Of a stretch of DNA of 64,000 bases, positions 53,844 through 61,681 are shown piece by piece; the first letter of the stretch is position 1, and each line of letters opens with the position of its first letter. The position numbers were made by a program, and so were the translations under genes. Below the pieces are notes generated by a model, which searched no databases, was not told the DNA's origin, and saw nothing but the letters and a program-made list of their open reading frames with translations. Source of the stretch: Prevotellaceae bacterium UBA3627 (GTDB taxonomy: Bacteria > Bacteroidota > Bacteroidia > Bacteroidales > Bacteroidaceae); NCBI GenBank assembly GCA_002373375.1, contig DFLE01000024.1, positions 52,435 to 116,434 of the forward strand. The letters run 5' to 3'.

Positions 53844-54624
53844 ATTAAAGTCCTTTTACCATGCTGGCGTCATAGAGGCAGGATGCGACGAGGCTGGGCG
53901 CGGGTGCCTTGCCGGCAGTGTGTATGCCGCAACGGTTATATTGCCCCCAGACTATCATAATGACCTGCTCAATGATTCCAAGCAACTGACGGAGAAGAAA
54001 CGCTATGCCTTGCGCACAGAGATTGAGCGTGACGCCGTGGCATGGGCTGTTGGAGTATGTACAGCGCAGGAGATAGACCAAATAAACATACTCCATGCCT
54101 CATACCTCGCCATGCACCGCGCACTTGACAAACTCCGCGTGCGACCGGAGGAACTTATCATTGACGGTAATAAGTTTGATGTCTATTATCCTGCCCCCCT
54201 CCTGCTGTCAGAGGCAAGAGGAGGCGCTGATGACAATGTGCTGAGTGGCGTTCCGGGTAAGGACGAGCGAAGTGTGGAGGACTTTCAGAAGAACAGACAG
54301 CAGACCATACAGCATGATTTGTTTGGTAATGAGGTGGAAATGCCTGTGAAGAAAAAACGCAGCAGCGCCGTTTCCTCTGGAGGAGGGCAGGGTGGTGCCC
54401 TTCCCTTTACCACCATCGTCAAGGGCGACGGCAAATACCTGAGTATAGCGGCAGCCTCCATACTTGCCAAGACATACCGTGATGACTACATGAATATGCT
54501 GGCAGAGCGGTATCCGCAGTATGACTGGTTGTCAAACAAAGGCTATCCTACGAAGAAACATCGTGCTGCAATAGCCGAGTACGGACCAACACCATACCAC
54601 CGTATGACGTTCACTTTGACGTAA
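53833..54624 (+). CDS. rnhB: Ribonuclease HII with an internal insertion
   Basis: 263 residues, against about 200 usual. It cuts RNA in RNA-DNA hybrids and removes ribonucleotides from DNA. EAGCDEAGRGCLAG has catalytic Asp19 and Glu20, LIIDGNKF has Asp111 and AKTYRDDYM has the fourth acid near 217. Between about 119 and 187 an extra 65 residues are present (SEARGGADDNVLS ... VKKKRSSAVSSGGGQGG), low in hydrophobics. The catalytic acids are all kept. The start codon is within a 7-bp repeat tract, and no ribosome-binding site is seen. Confidence 0.94.
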   Translation: MSCELKSFYHAGVIEAGCDEAGRGCLAGSVYAATVILPPDYHNDLLNDSKQLTEKKRYALRTEIERDAVAWAVGVCTAQEIDQINILHASYLAMHRALDKLRVRPEELIIDGNKFDVYYPAPLLLSEARGGADDNVLSGVPGKDERSVEDFQKNRQQTIQHDLFGNEVEMPVKKKRSSAVSSGGGQGGALPFTTIVKGDGKYLSIAAASILAKTYRDDYMNMLAERYPQYDWLSNKGYPTKKHRAAIAEYGPTPYHRMTFTLT

Positions 54625-54705
54625 GAAAGAAAACTACATAGAATAGGACAAAATCGTTTTTTCACTGTCTGAAAAACATCCATAAAAAAACTTAAACTAG
54701 GAAGA

Positions 54706-54752
54706 AAAACTCCCTCTGAAGGCATGAAAATCATGTTTCGGAGGGAGTTTTT
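54706..54752 (+). terminator. Terminator of rnhB
   Basis: Long stem from AACTCCCTCTGAA to TTTCGGAGGGAGTT, with an inner CATGA/TCATG stem, followed by TTTTTT. Confidence 0.85.
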
Positions 54753-54772
54753 TGTATTTTTCATCCTAAAGT

Positions 54773-54854
54773 GATAGCTTTTACACTGTGAAAGCTATCA
54801 CTTTAACCTCTAAAAGCTATGCTTTCATGAGGTAAAAGCATAGCTTTTGGAACG
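54773..54854 (+). repeat. 22-bp periodic array, four units
   Basis: Units start at 54773, 54795, 54817 and 54839, 22 bp apart: GATAGCTTTTAC..., CTATCACTTTAACC..., CTATGCTTTCATG..., CATAGCTTTTGG. The last unit ends as in the array at 18756 (ATAGCTTTTGG). In parts, neighbouring units are also inverted to each other (GATAGCTTTTACAC / GTGAAAGCTATC). Confidence 0.85.
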
Positions 54855-54884
54855 AAAAAAGGGGCTTTTCAGCCCCCCTTTTTA
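54855..54884. terminator. Hairpin with A/T flanks
   Basis: AAAAAAGGGGCT TTTC AGCCCC then C-rich and TTTTT. It could stop transcription from either side. Confidence 0.6.
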
Positions 54885-55029
54885 TATCCCTATACTGATT
54901 ATCAGATAGTTACAATTCTCTATAGATTTCGCTGTACGCAACCAACTGGAAATAATTTTGAAATATCGCAAGCATGAGGCGTTAAAAAAAAGCACAAAAT
55001 AGGACAAAATCGATTTTTGCGAAAAAAAA

Positions 55030-55058
55030 GACCGCTCGAAAATCTCATTCGAGCGGTC
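55030..55058 (-). terminator. Terminator of the second PL11 gene
   Basis: GACCGCTCGAA / TTCGAGCGGTC, with a run of eight T on the minus strand beyond the stem, 22 bp after the stop codon. Confidence 0.88.
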
Positions 55059-55080
55059 CTTTTCTATTACATACGGAACA

Positions 55081-58000
55081 CTATTTTATCAGTGTGCCGT
55101 TGATTCTGTATTTCTTGCCGTTATGCAGTATGATAATCTGCTGGTTGCCGGCATACTTGCCGTTGCTCTGGGTGGTTGTCTCGTTGCTGATGTCAGATAT
55201 ACCGGTAATGTCTTCTTCCTCCACATACTCGCCAAACATAATCTTGGCGTTAGTGGCGGCCGGTCCTACAAGGTAAGCAGAGTAAGCGTTGAGCTTAGAT
55301 GCAGCACCGCCCTTCATGATATTGGCTATATGGTCTGCCGCATTGTTTACCACGCCATACTTGCCGTGCATGGAGAAGCCAGGAGTGTAGTTGCCATGCA
55401 TTGACCAGCTGCTGGAATAGAAAGTTCTTGTCTCTGGTGTAAATACAGGCTTTTCAATGAGAGTGGGGTTAGACAGCCCCTTGCTAAGATAGAGAATGTA
55501 TGGGGTGTTGGCTTTAATCTCTGTCGTGTTAGAGAATACGAGTGTTGTCACTCCATTGTCCTCCTTTACATCGCTCAAGTAAGCTACGTATGCTTCGGTG
55601 TCACCATTTGTGAATTCTGATACAGTAGTGTTAAATGGTACGCACAGTGTAGAATAACCTGCGTTAAATTCTCGTGCCACAATTACAGAGTCATATACTG
55701 CTTGCTCATAGTCCGTAACTGTTGTGGGAGACAAGGTGAGTTTGGAGTATCCTGGAGCACGTGTAATCTTTTCTATTGTATAATAGTTGCCATTCGCTGT
55801 TCTTGTGACGTTTAATCCTAATGTCCCATCTTCAGTCATAGTAAATGTATAAGTATGACCAGATACAGAAGTCACTGCATTGCCTGTATTTACAGATACC
55901 ACTGTATTATCTGTGCCATATACAGAACAAACAACCGTTATAACATCATTTTTTGCGAGATTGGTTATGCCGAGGGTACGTGTATTGGTTCCTTGATTTC
56001 GAAGGCCTTCTTTTACAATTCTCCAGATGTTATCATCTTTTGTTACATCGAATAATAAACCGTCAGTCCCTTCTGTCGTACTGTTTTTACATATTATATT
56101 TGCAACAGTCGTTTCTTCTTCTCCGATAGCGAGGTAAGAGCTGACCTTGTTGAACTCCGTTGCAGATATGGACTTGAAGTCCCATGTCTGTATAATGTCT
56201 TTCGTATTATTTATTGCGGCATTATTGGTTGGCTCTTCAAGTTCAACATCATCAGTAACGTTTAGATACAGATGCCCTTCCTGTACGGTGATCTCTTTGT
56301 TAGAGTATATGCTGAAGTTGTTTCCCTCTATCGTAAAGTTTACGTTGCCATTTACGTTTGACACATCCCCTAACAAGTAAGTGCCTGCTGGTATTTTGGA
56401 TGGGCTGTTTATCTCTATTACTGGATTCAGGTATTTCGGTCCATATTCCCAATCTTGAGTACGAAGTGACAAAGTACCAACATTTAAGGCATCGGCTTTA
56501 TTGTTTTCCGGGTCAATGTTCATAATTATACGTGCGCCCTCATGCAGGTTAAGTGCACTGAATGTTGCTGACGTATATTCAGCCTCGGGCAGTGTGCCGT
56601 CGGCGGTGGCGTTGTCCTTACAGATATAGAGCTTAGAACCGTACTCCATAGTGACAGGCTGGGTGAACGTGCCGGCGGTATAGAGATTAGTGTGGCGGTT
56701 CATCCAGACCTCACTGTTAGGCAGCGTGCCGCTGAAAGCGAGAGAGCCTTCAAATACTTCTGTATTGCCTGTATAGCTGAGGGTACGGTCAGGCATATTA
56801 AGTAAACCACCTCCCTGCTTTGTTACTATCGTTGCTCCAGTGATGTCACCACCATTGGCAGTGCCGAGTGTGGTCGTGCTGTATGAGTATGTGATGTTGG
56901 CATTGTCATCATTGCCACTGACAGACGAAGGCACATTCATTATAATGTTTCGTGGTGACACGTCAGAGGTAATGCCTATATTTCCAGCATCGGTCACAAG
57001 TATGTCATTGCCGTTGTTGGCTGATGTTATGCTGCCGCCATTATTTATCAATGTGCGGTTTGTATTGGTCAGAGGTACTGGCACCTTAGTGAGACCTTCC
57101 ATCTCGCCCATGAAGAAGCTGACATGAGGAGGCTGGTTGTAGGCGCACATCTGCCAAACCATGGACTGACGATACTCTGGGTCATACCACAGTGACGGTA
57201 TTGCATAGTCAGTAGGTGTGGTGGTGGTATATATGCGTAACTCTGTGTTTTCCGTATTGCGTAATATAAGTTCCTCGCGCCAGTCGCCCAGTATATCGCC
57301 TTGGAAGCAAGGATTGTTTTTAGAATCATTGTTCAACTTGACGCCGGAGGTCTGCATAATTCTGTTTCCACCAGGTTTGGCCACTACACAGTCGCGTTCT
57401 GTTCCAGGGCTGTTTAGGTATTCCTCACAGAGGTCACCATCCCAATATATTCGTCCATTAAGCCAACTCCAGGTTATGAAGTTATCGGCAGAAGAGAAGG
57501 CGTCAACCGTTTCGTGTGTTGCGGAGGATATCACTCCTGAAGTTACGCTTCGTCCGAGACATCCAGGGTAGTCATTGCTGAAGTTACCCATAAGCGCCCT
57601 GCCATCGTCGGAAGAGGCTATATCGCGATGATATATATAGCTTGTCGTGGCATCGCGCAGATTATTGGCTGGTCTGTCCTCATTGCAGGCGAACACCTCC
57701 ATACCCTTTGTGAATGGGTCGAGGTCGCTTACGTGTAGAGCATCGCCGTGACCGAGGCCTGTGGATGATAATCCTTTGCCGTTATTGTCAATTGTCATAG
57801 AGCCATATATAATCTCGTCGCAACCATCGCCGTCAACGTCAGCTATGCTGAAATTGTGGTTACCTTGTCCGTGGAATGGTGATGTAGCATCACTACATGC
57901 CCATGTCCATTTTGTGGTGAAGGCGTGTGTGGCAGGGTCAACGTCAATCGCTATCATTTTGTGGCGGGTGTAAATGCCGCGTGCGAGGAATATGCTGGCT

Positions 58001-59145
58001 TTCTTGCCGTCAAGGAAAGGTGCACCAAAGAAGTATTTGCTGGAGCGATGACCGTAATTATCACCCCATGCTGTTCCAACTGCATTAATATATGCGTTGA
58101 GTTTGTCAGTTTCTGGATTCTCCCAGTCTATCTCATCAGAGTATTCTGATGTCTCAAGTCTTTTCAACGGAAATTCTGTTACGCTGTATGGATTGGCTGT
58201 CGCTCCCTCAAGGTACAAGAGATATTCATTGCCAGTAAGTGTCCACGCATATTGTGAATCGGAATGAGAGGTCATGTGATTACGAGTGTTTACATTCATA
58301 TTGCCCACCTCGTAAGTCGTATTGTCACTTTTGTGAATAATCATATTGTCAGCACCTCTCAATAATACCTCAGCTTTACCATCTTGATCCCAGTCGTATG
58401 CAACAATGTTAAGCTCTGTGGAGTTTAGACTCACCATGTTTGGTCCGCAGTCAATCCACCAAAGACGTGTGCCGTCAAGTTTATATGCCTCAAGTATGAC
58501 GTAAGCTCTTGTATTAGTCGCTGAATACATTTCGCCATTAAATGACAATGGGTATTTTACTCCATCAATAGTAATAGAGTCCTTCGTACTGGCATCAGAG
58601 GCGTTTAAGCGTTTAATAATGACTTCAACTTCCCCATCACCATCAAGGTCAGCAACAGAAGCGTCATTTAGTGTGTATGTTTGTCTAACACTAACAGATG
58701 GATTATGTTCTCCGCATGAGCAGAAAACGATATCACCGTTGCGGTCAACGATATCTTTCATGGGGATAGTAAGATAATTAGGTGCCCCGGCAACGCCTTT
58801 TGCACTGTATTGTCCGTTACTCCAAACACTTACAGCATCACATGCTTCTTTCTCTGTGCCATCAATTACTGCCTTTACGGTGTAGGTGCTTGATGTGTTA
58901 CCTCCGGTATCTGTGTAGTTGGTGACAGAAAGCGGTGTGGCATTTACTTTTGTCCCGTTGCGGTATAGGTTATAGGTTACGTCGTAGTATTCATCGGCTT
59001 GCTGACGCCAGCTTACGAATACTCCGTTAGAAACTTTCACCGCCACCAGTCCACGGTCCAGCTGGTCGGTCTTTCTCTGCGCGCTGGCAGTCATTACAGT
59101 AATCAGGGCGAGGACTATTGTTATGATATGTCTTTTCATCTTCAT
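55081..59145 (-). CDS. PL11-like rhamnogalacturonan lyase (second copy) with beta-rich C-terminus and shared tail
   Basis: 1354 residues. The signal peptide ends TASAQ. The PL11 part (about 22-680) starts KTDQLDRGLVAVKVSNGVFV and holds VADLDGDGEVEVIIK, AYDWDQDGKAEVLLRGAD, DVDGDGCDEIIYGS, GHGDALHVSDLDP and GDILGDWREELILR, then YNQPPHVSFFMGE. Residues about 680-960 are related to the first lyase (SNNGND, EVFEGSLAFSGTLPNSEVWM, QDWEYGPKY). After that a different set of beta domains leads to a tail ending NGKKYRINGTLIK. It lacks the dockerin. It should cleave RG-I, with a possible exo/endo split between the two lyases. It is preceded by a 56-codon ORF. Confidence 0.88.
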   Translation of the reverse strand: MKMKRHIITIVLALITVMTASAQRKTDQLDRGLVAVKVSNGVFVSWRQQADEYYDVTYNLYRNGTKVNATPLSVTNYTDTGGNTSSTYTVKAVIDGTEKEACDAVSVWSNGQYSAKGVAGAPNYLTIPMKDIVDRNGDIVFCSCGEHNPSVSVRQTYTLNDASVADLDGDGEVEVIIKRLNASDASTKDSITIDGVKYPLSFNGEMYSATNTRAYVILEAYKLDGTRLWWIDCGPNMVSLNSTELNIVAYDWDQDGKAEVLLRGADNMIIHKSDNTTYEVGNMNVNTRNHMTSHSDSQYAWTLTGNEYLLYLEGATANPYSVTEFPLKRLETSEYSDEIDWENPETDKLNAYINAVGTAWGDNYGHRSSKYFFGAPFLDGKKASIFLARGIYTRHKMIAIDVDPATHAFTTKWTWACSDATSPFHGQGNHNFSIADVDGDGCDEIIYGSMTIDNNGKGLSSTGLGHGDALHVSDLDPFTKGMEVFACNEDRPANNLRDATTSYIYHRDIASSDDGRALMGNFSNDYPGCLGRSVTSGVISSATHETVDAFSSADNFITWSWLNGRIYWDGDLCEEYLNSPGTERDCVVAKPGGNRIMQTSGVKLNNDSKNNPCFQGDILGDWREELILRNTENTELRIYTTTTPTDYAIPSLWYDPEYRQSMVWQMCAYNQPPHVSFFMGEMEGLTKVPVPLTNTNRTLINNGGSITSANNGNDILVTDAGNIGITSDVSPRNIIMNVPSSVSGNDDNANITYSYSTTTLGTANGGDITGATIVTKQGGGLLNMPDRTLSYTGNTEVFEGSLAFSGTLPNSEVWMNRHTNLYTAGTFTQPVTMEYGSKLYICKDNATADGTLPEAEYTSATFSALNLHEGARIIMNIDPENNKADALNVGTLSLRTQDWEYGPKYLNPVIEINSPSKIPAGTYLLGDVSNVNGNVNFTIEGNNFSIYSNKEITVQEGHLYLNVTDDVELEEPTNNAAINNTKDIIQTWDFKSISATEFNKVSSYLAIGEEETTVANIICKNSTTEGTDGLLFDVTKDDNIWRIVKEGLRNQGTNTRTLGITNLAKNDVITVVCSVYGTDNTVVSVNTGNAVTSVSGHTYTFTMTEDGTLGLNVTRTANGNYYTIEKITRAPGYSKLTLSPTTVTDYEQAVYDSVIVAREFNAGYSTLCVPFNTTVSEFTNGDTEAYVAYLSDVKEDNGVTTLVFSNTTEIKANTPYILYLSKGLSNPTLIEKPVFTPETRTFYSSSWSMHGNYTPGFSMHGKYGVVNNAADHIANIMKGGAASKLNAYSAYLVGPAATNAKIMFGEYVEEEDITGISDISNETTTQSNGKYAGNQQIIILHNGKKYRINGTLIK

Positions 59146-59192
59146 TTTGTTTTGTTGTTTTGCAATTAAAGAAAATACAAGTCCTGGGTTGT

Positions 59193-59363
59193 TTAGTCAA
59201 ACCATCCGTTAAACTCTCCGTCGTCATCATCGATGTAGCCGGAGGTTGTTCCGTTGCCGTTGTTCCTGATTTTGGTGTATTCCCTTGACGCCTGCAGTAA
59301 CCGCGGGACAGTTACTACATAGGTCTTGAGAAGGGGAATAATGTAATCCTTTTTCTTAATCAT
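59193..59363 (-). CDS. Small protein (56 aa) upstream of the second PL11 gene
   Basis: MIKKKDYIIPLLKTYVVTVP leads into LLQASREYTK, a Gly/Asn linker and an acidic end YIDDDDGEFNGWFD. The layout (short basic start, LLxAS, Asp-rich Tyr/Gly tail) recalls short unknown Bacteroidetes proteins that precede hydrolase genes. It ends 47 bp before the PL11 start on the same strand, with the promoter region upstream. No function is known. It is too short for many gene finders. Confidence 0.6.
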   Translation of the reverse strand: MIKKKDYIIPLLKTYVVTVPRLLQASREYTKIRNNGNGTTSGYIDDDDGEFNGWFD

Positions 59364-59462
59364 AGAATAATATATTAGTTGTTATTTTGTCGTATCGTGA
59401 TCATTCTGTGAAGACAGTGTTTGAATATCAATATCATGTTCTTTATGGTCGGAAATAATTTA

Positions 59463-59470
59463 CAAAGTTA
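59463..59470 (-). promoter_or_regulatory. -7 promoter element for the 56-aa ORF and PL11 gene
   Basis: On the minus strand TAACTTTG, 100 bp before the small ORF's ATG. No -33 consensus is clear. Confidence 0.4.
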
Positions 59471-59618
59471 CTATTTTTTGTCTTTTCTCTCTATATTATA
59501 ATGTCAGGAGATGTTAGTATTTAACATATTTTAAGGACGATTCGGGTGTATTTGTCTATGAAACAGAACTGGGTATGAGTATATGTCTTGTTAAGGTTCT
59601 GTCAGAGTTGTACTTAAC

Positions 59619-59665
59619 GACAAGACAGACTGTCAGGGTACTATACTCTAACAGCCTGTCTTGTC
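59619..59665 (-). terminator. Hairpin downstream of nspC
   Basis: GACAAGACAGACTGT (59619-59633) pairs with ACAGCCTGTCTTGTC (59651-59665) with one mismatch. There is no strong T-run on the minus strand. Confidence 0.6.
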
Positions 59666-59711
59666 ACCGTTTTGTAAATTGTATGGTGTGGTTTTATGTA
59701 TCTGTATTTTA

Positions 59712-60848
59712 TCAGTCCATTCGGTCGCGGTAGTCCTCATACGAGTAGTGACGTAACGTTTCCAGTGTGCCGTCGGTGTGCAGTAAGGCTATGTCAGGAT
59801 GGCTTACGCCGTTGAACATGGTGGTCTTCACCGTGGTGTAGTGGTTCATGTCCTCGAAGATGATGTTCTCGCCAATCTGCAAGTCGTGGTCAAACTGCCA
59901 GTAGCCCAGGTAGTCGCCGCTGAGGCAGCTGCATCCACCGAGACGGTAGGAGGATTGAGGGGAAGATGTCTCTTTGGCTCCGCGCACAGTGGGCATATAA
60001 GGCATCTCAAGACAGTCGGGCATGTGGCATGTAAACGATACGTTGAGGATGGCGGTTCTGATGCCTTCATCCTCCACTATGTCAACCACTTGTGCCACAA
60101 GTGGGCCTGTCTGCCAGCCGAAGGCACTGCCGGGTTCAAGTATCACGTGCAGCCACGGGTAGCGGCTGTGGAAGTCGCGCAACAAACTTATAAGCAACGG
60201 TATGTCATAATCGGCGCGAGTCATAAGGTGGCCGCCGCCGAAGTTTATCCACTTCAGTTGTGGGAACCATGGTGAGAAACGCTCCTCTATGTGTTGCAGA
60301 GAGCGTTGGAACACATCGCTGCCGCTCTCGCAGTGGCAGTGGCAATGAAAGCCGGTGATGTCCGGTGGCAGTTGGGTGGGCAGGGCAGTGGAGCGCACCC
60401 CGAAGCGTGTGCCCGGCGCGCATGGGTTGTAGAGCAGCGTCTCGACCTCGGAATACTGAGGGTTGACACGTAGTCCCAGCTGCAATTTAGGATTCTGTCG
60501 TGTGGCGCGCTCGTGGTACCGCTCGTATTGGGAAAGGGAGTTGAAGGTGAGATGGCTGCTTATGCGCGCTATGTCGTCAATCTCGTAGTCGGTGTAGGCG
60601 GGCGAGTAGGTGTGGGCGGGAGTGCCAAACTCCTCGTATGCCAACCTGGCCTCATGCAGTGAACTGGCGGTAGTGGCACCGATGTATTCCCTGAAGATGG
60701 GGAATGTCCTCCAGAGAGCGTATGCCTTGAAAGCAAGGATAATCTCAACGTCGGCTTCCTTTGCCACGCTCTTGATAAGCGAGAGGTTGTTACGCAGTTT
60801 CTGCTCCTCTAATACGTATGTGGGGCGGTTTATCTGTTCGTATATCAT
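59712..60848 (-). CDS. nspC: Carboxynorspermidine decarboxylase
   Basis: 378 residues, a PLP enzyme of the alanine-racemase-fold decarboxylase group. The PLP lysine is in LAFKAYALW (about 38-46). GFHCHCHCESGSD and INFGGGHLMT are phosphate/substrate loops; EPGSAFGW and CSCLSGDYLG (Cys and Asp of the second active-site side) follow. It makes norspermidine or spermidine from the carboxylated precursor. The start overlaps a 31-aa ORF by 4 bp. Confidence 0.93.
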   Translation of the reverse strand: MIYEQINRPTYVLEEQKLRNNLSLIKSVAKEADVEIILAFKAYALWRTFPIFREYIGATTASSLHEARLAYEEFGTPAHTYSPAYTDYEIDDIARISSHLTFNSLSQYERYHERATRQNPKLQLGLRVNPQYSEVETLLYNPCAPGTRFGVRSTALPTQLPPDITGFHCHCHCESGSDVFQRSLQHIEERFSPWFPQLKWINFGGGHLMTRADYDIPLLISLLRDFHSRYPWLHVILEPGSAFGWQTGPLVAQVVDIVEDEGIRTAILNVSFTCHMPDCLEMPYMPTVRGAKETSSPQSSYRLGGCSCLSGDYLGYWQFDHDLQIGENIIFEDMNHYTTVKTTMFNGVSHPDIALLHTDGTLETLRHYSYEDYRDRMD

Positions 60849-60940
60849 TTCTTGTTCCTTTTACGAAAAACGAATAATAAGACTAAGGCTATGACAGATG
60901 TTAATGCAAGTGTAAAAACTCTGTTTTTCCAGTCAATCAT
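60845..60940 (-). CDS. Tiny single-pass membrane protein ORF (31 aa) coupled to nspC
   Basis: MIDWKNRVFTLALTSVIALV continues LLFVFRKRNKK: one hydrophobic helix (about 8-24) and a strongly basic end, a classic small membrane protein layout with the positive end inside. The stop overlaps the nspC ATG (ATGA). A consensus -7 box TAACTTTG lies 25 bp upstream (60965-60972). Function unknown. It might be a leader peptide controlling nspC translation. Confidence 0.6.
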   Translation of the reverse strand: MIDWKNRVFTLALTSVIALVLLFVFRKRNKK

Positions 60941-60964
60941 TTTCCTTTTGTCAAAATTTTACTG

Positions 60965-60972
60965 CAAAGTTA
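60965..60972 (-). promoter_or_regulatory. -7 promoter element for the 31-aa ORF and nspC
   Basis: On the minus strand TAACTTTG, divergent from the promoter at 60991-61022. Confidence 0.5.
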
Positions 60973-60990
60973 ACTTTTAATTTCTATAAA

Positions 60991-61022
60991 ATTGCATGAT
61001 TAACATTTTTTTCTTAATTTTG
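60991..61022 (+). promoter_or_regulatory. Promoter of the thiamine-phosphate-synthase-like gene
   Basis: ATTG (60991-60994), 20 bp and TAATTTTG (61015-61022). The start codon GTG (61028) lies 6 bp after the -7 box, so transcription would begin about at the start codon. Confidence 0.6.
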
Positions 61023-61027
61023 CAGTT

Positions 61028-61633
61028 GTGAAACTGATAATAATGACTCAACCCACGTATTTCGTGGAAGAGGACAAAATACTCACCGCATTGTTTGACG
61101 AGGGGTTAGACTTGTTGCACGTCAACAAGCCGGGCTTGGAACTGACATATGCGGAGCGCTTGCTGTCACTGCTGCCACAGCGGATATTAGATCGCATCAG
61201 CGTGCATCAGCATTACTTCCTGAAGCAGGAGTTTGACCTTAGGGGAATACACATAGACCGTCCGGAGGATGCCGTTCCGGATGGGATACGCAGGCATATA
61301 ACACGTAGTACATCTGATGTGAATGACTTGAAAGCCATGAAGAAGCAGTGTGACTATGTGATGCTTCATTCATTGTTTGACTCACTGCATGACGGTGTGA
61401 AAGCATCGCTCTCAGAGGCAGAGATGCGTGAGGCGCATAAGGCCGGACTGATAGACAAGCATGTGTATGCCCTTGGAGGAATGAGCCTGGAGACCATACC
61501 ATACGCCAAGGACCTTGGCTTCGGTGGCGTGGTGATATGTGGTGACTTGTGGAACCGTTTCAGCATACAGCATGAGGTGGACTTCCACGGGGTGATAGAG
61601 CATTTCAAGAAACTGCGTAAGGCGGTGGGCTGA
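61028..61633 (+). CDS. Thiamine-phosphate-synthase / TenI-like family protein
   Basis: 201 residues, TIM barrel. MKLIIMTQPTYFVEEDKILT, GLDLLHVNKPG, ISVHQHYFLKQEFDLRGIHI and the phosphate loop ALGGMSLETIPYAKDLGFGG fit ThiE/TenI. The canonical ThiE Lys/Asp catalytic set is not all obvious (the usual QLR.K is replaced by LLHVNKPG), so it may be TenI-like rather than a true synthase. GTG start; ATG at 61043 is less likely by family N-terminus. Confidence 0.8.
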   Translation: MKLIIMTQPTYFVEEDKILTALFDEGLDLLHVNKPGLELTYAERLLSLLPQRILDRISVHQHYFLKQEFDLRGIHIDRPEDAVPDGIRRHITRSTSDVNDLKAMKKQCDYVMLHSLFDSLHDGVKASLSEAEMREAHKAGLIDKHVYALGGMSLETIPYAKDLGFGGVVICGDLWNRFSIQHEVDFHGVIEHFKKLRKAVG

Positions 61634-61681
61634 TGTCGGCAGAGTGTGATTAACAGTTAACTAATAATATCCTACATATAA

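Larger units (their letters stand above)
54625..55080. other. 456-bp gap between rnhB and the second PL11 gene
   Basis: No gene seen. It contains the rnhB terminator, a 22-bp periodic array, a G/C hairpin with A/T flanks, and the PL11 terminator. A direct repeat ATAGGACAAAATCG at 54643 and 54999 brackets most of it, 356 bp apart. Confidence 0.75.
59364..59711. other. 348-bp gap between the PL11 leader ORF and nspC
   Basis: It contains the -7 box at 59463 and the hairpin at 59619-59665. I see no ORF or further repeats in it. Confidence 0.6.

Noticed and set aside
54187..54395. Intein or split gene in rnhB
   Set aside because: The insertion is only ~65 residues, low complexity, and has no intein splice motifs (Cys/Ser start, HN end).
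60941..61027. TPP riboswitch before the ThiE-like gene
   Set aside because: The -7 box lies 6 bp from the start codon, leaving no room for a leader; no TPP box sequence is seen.
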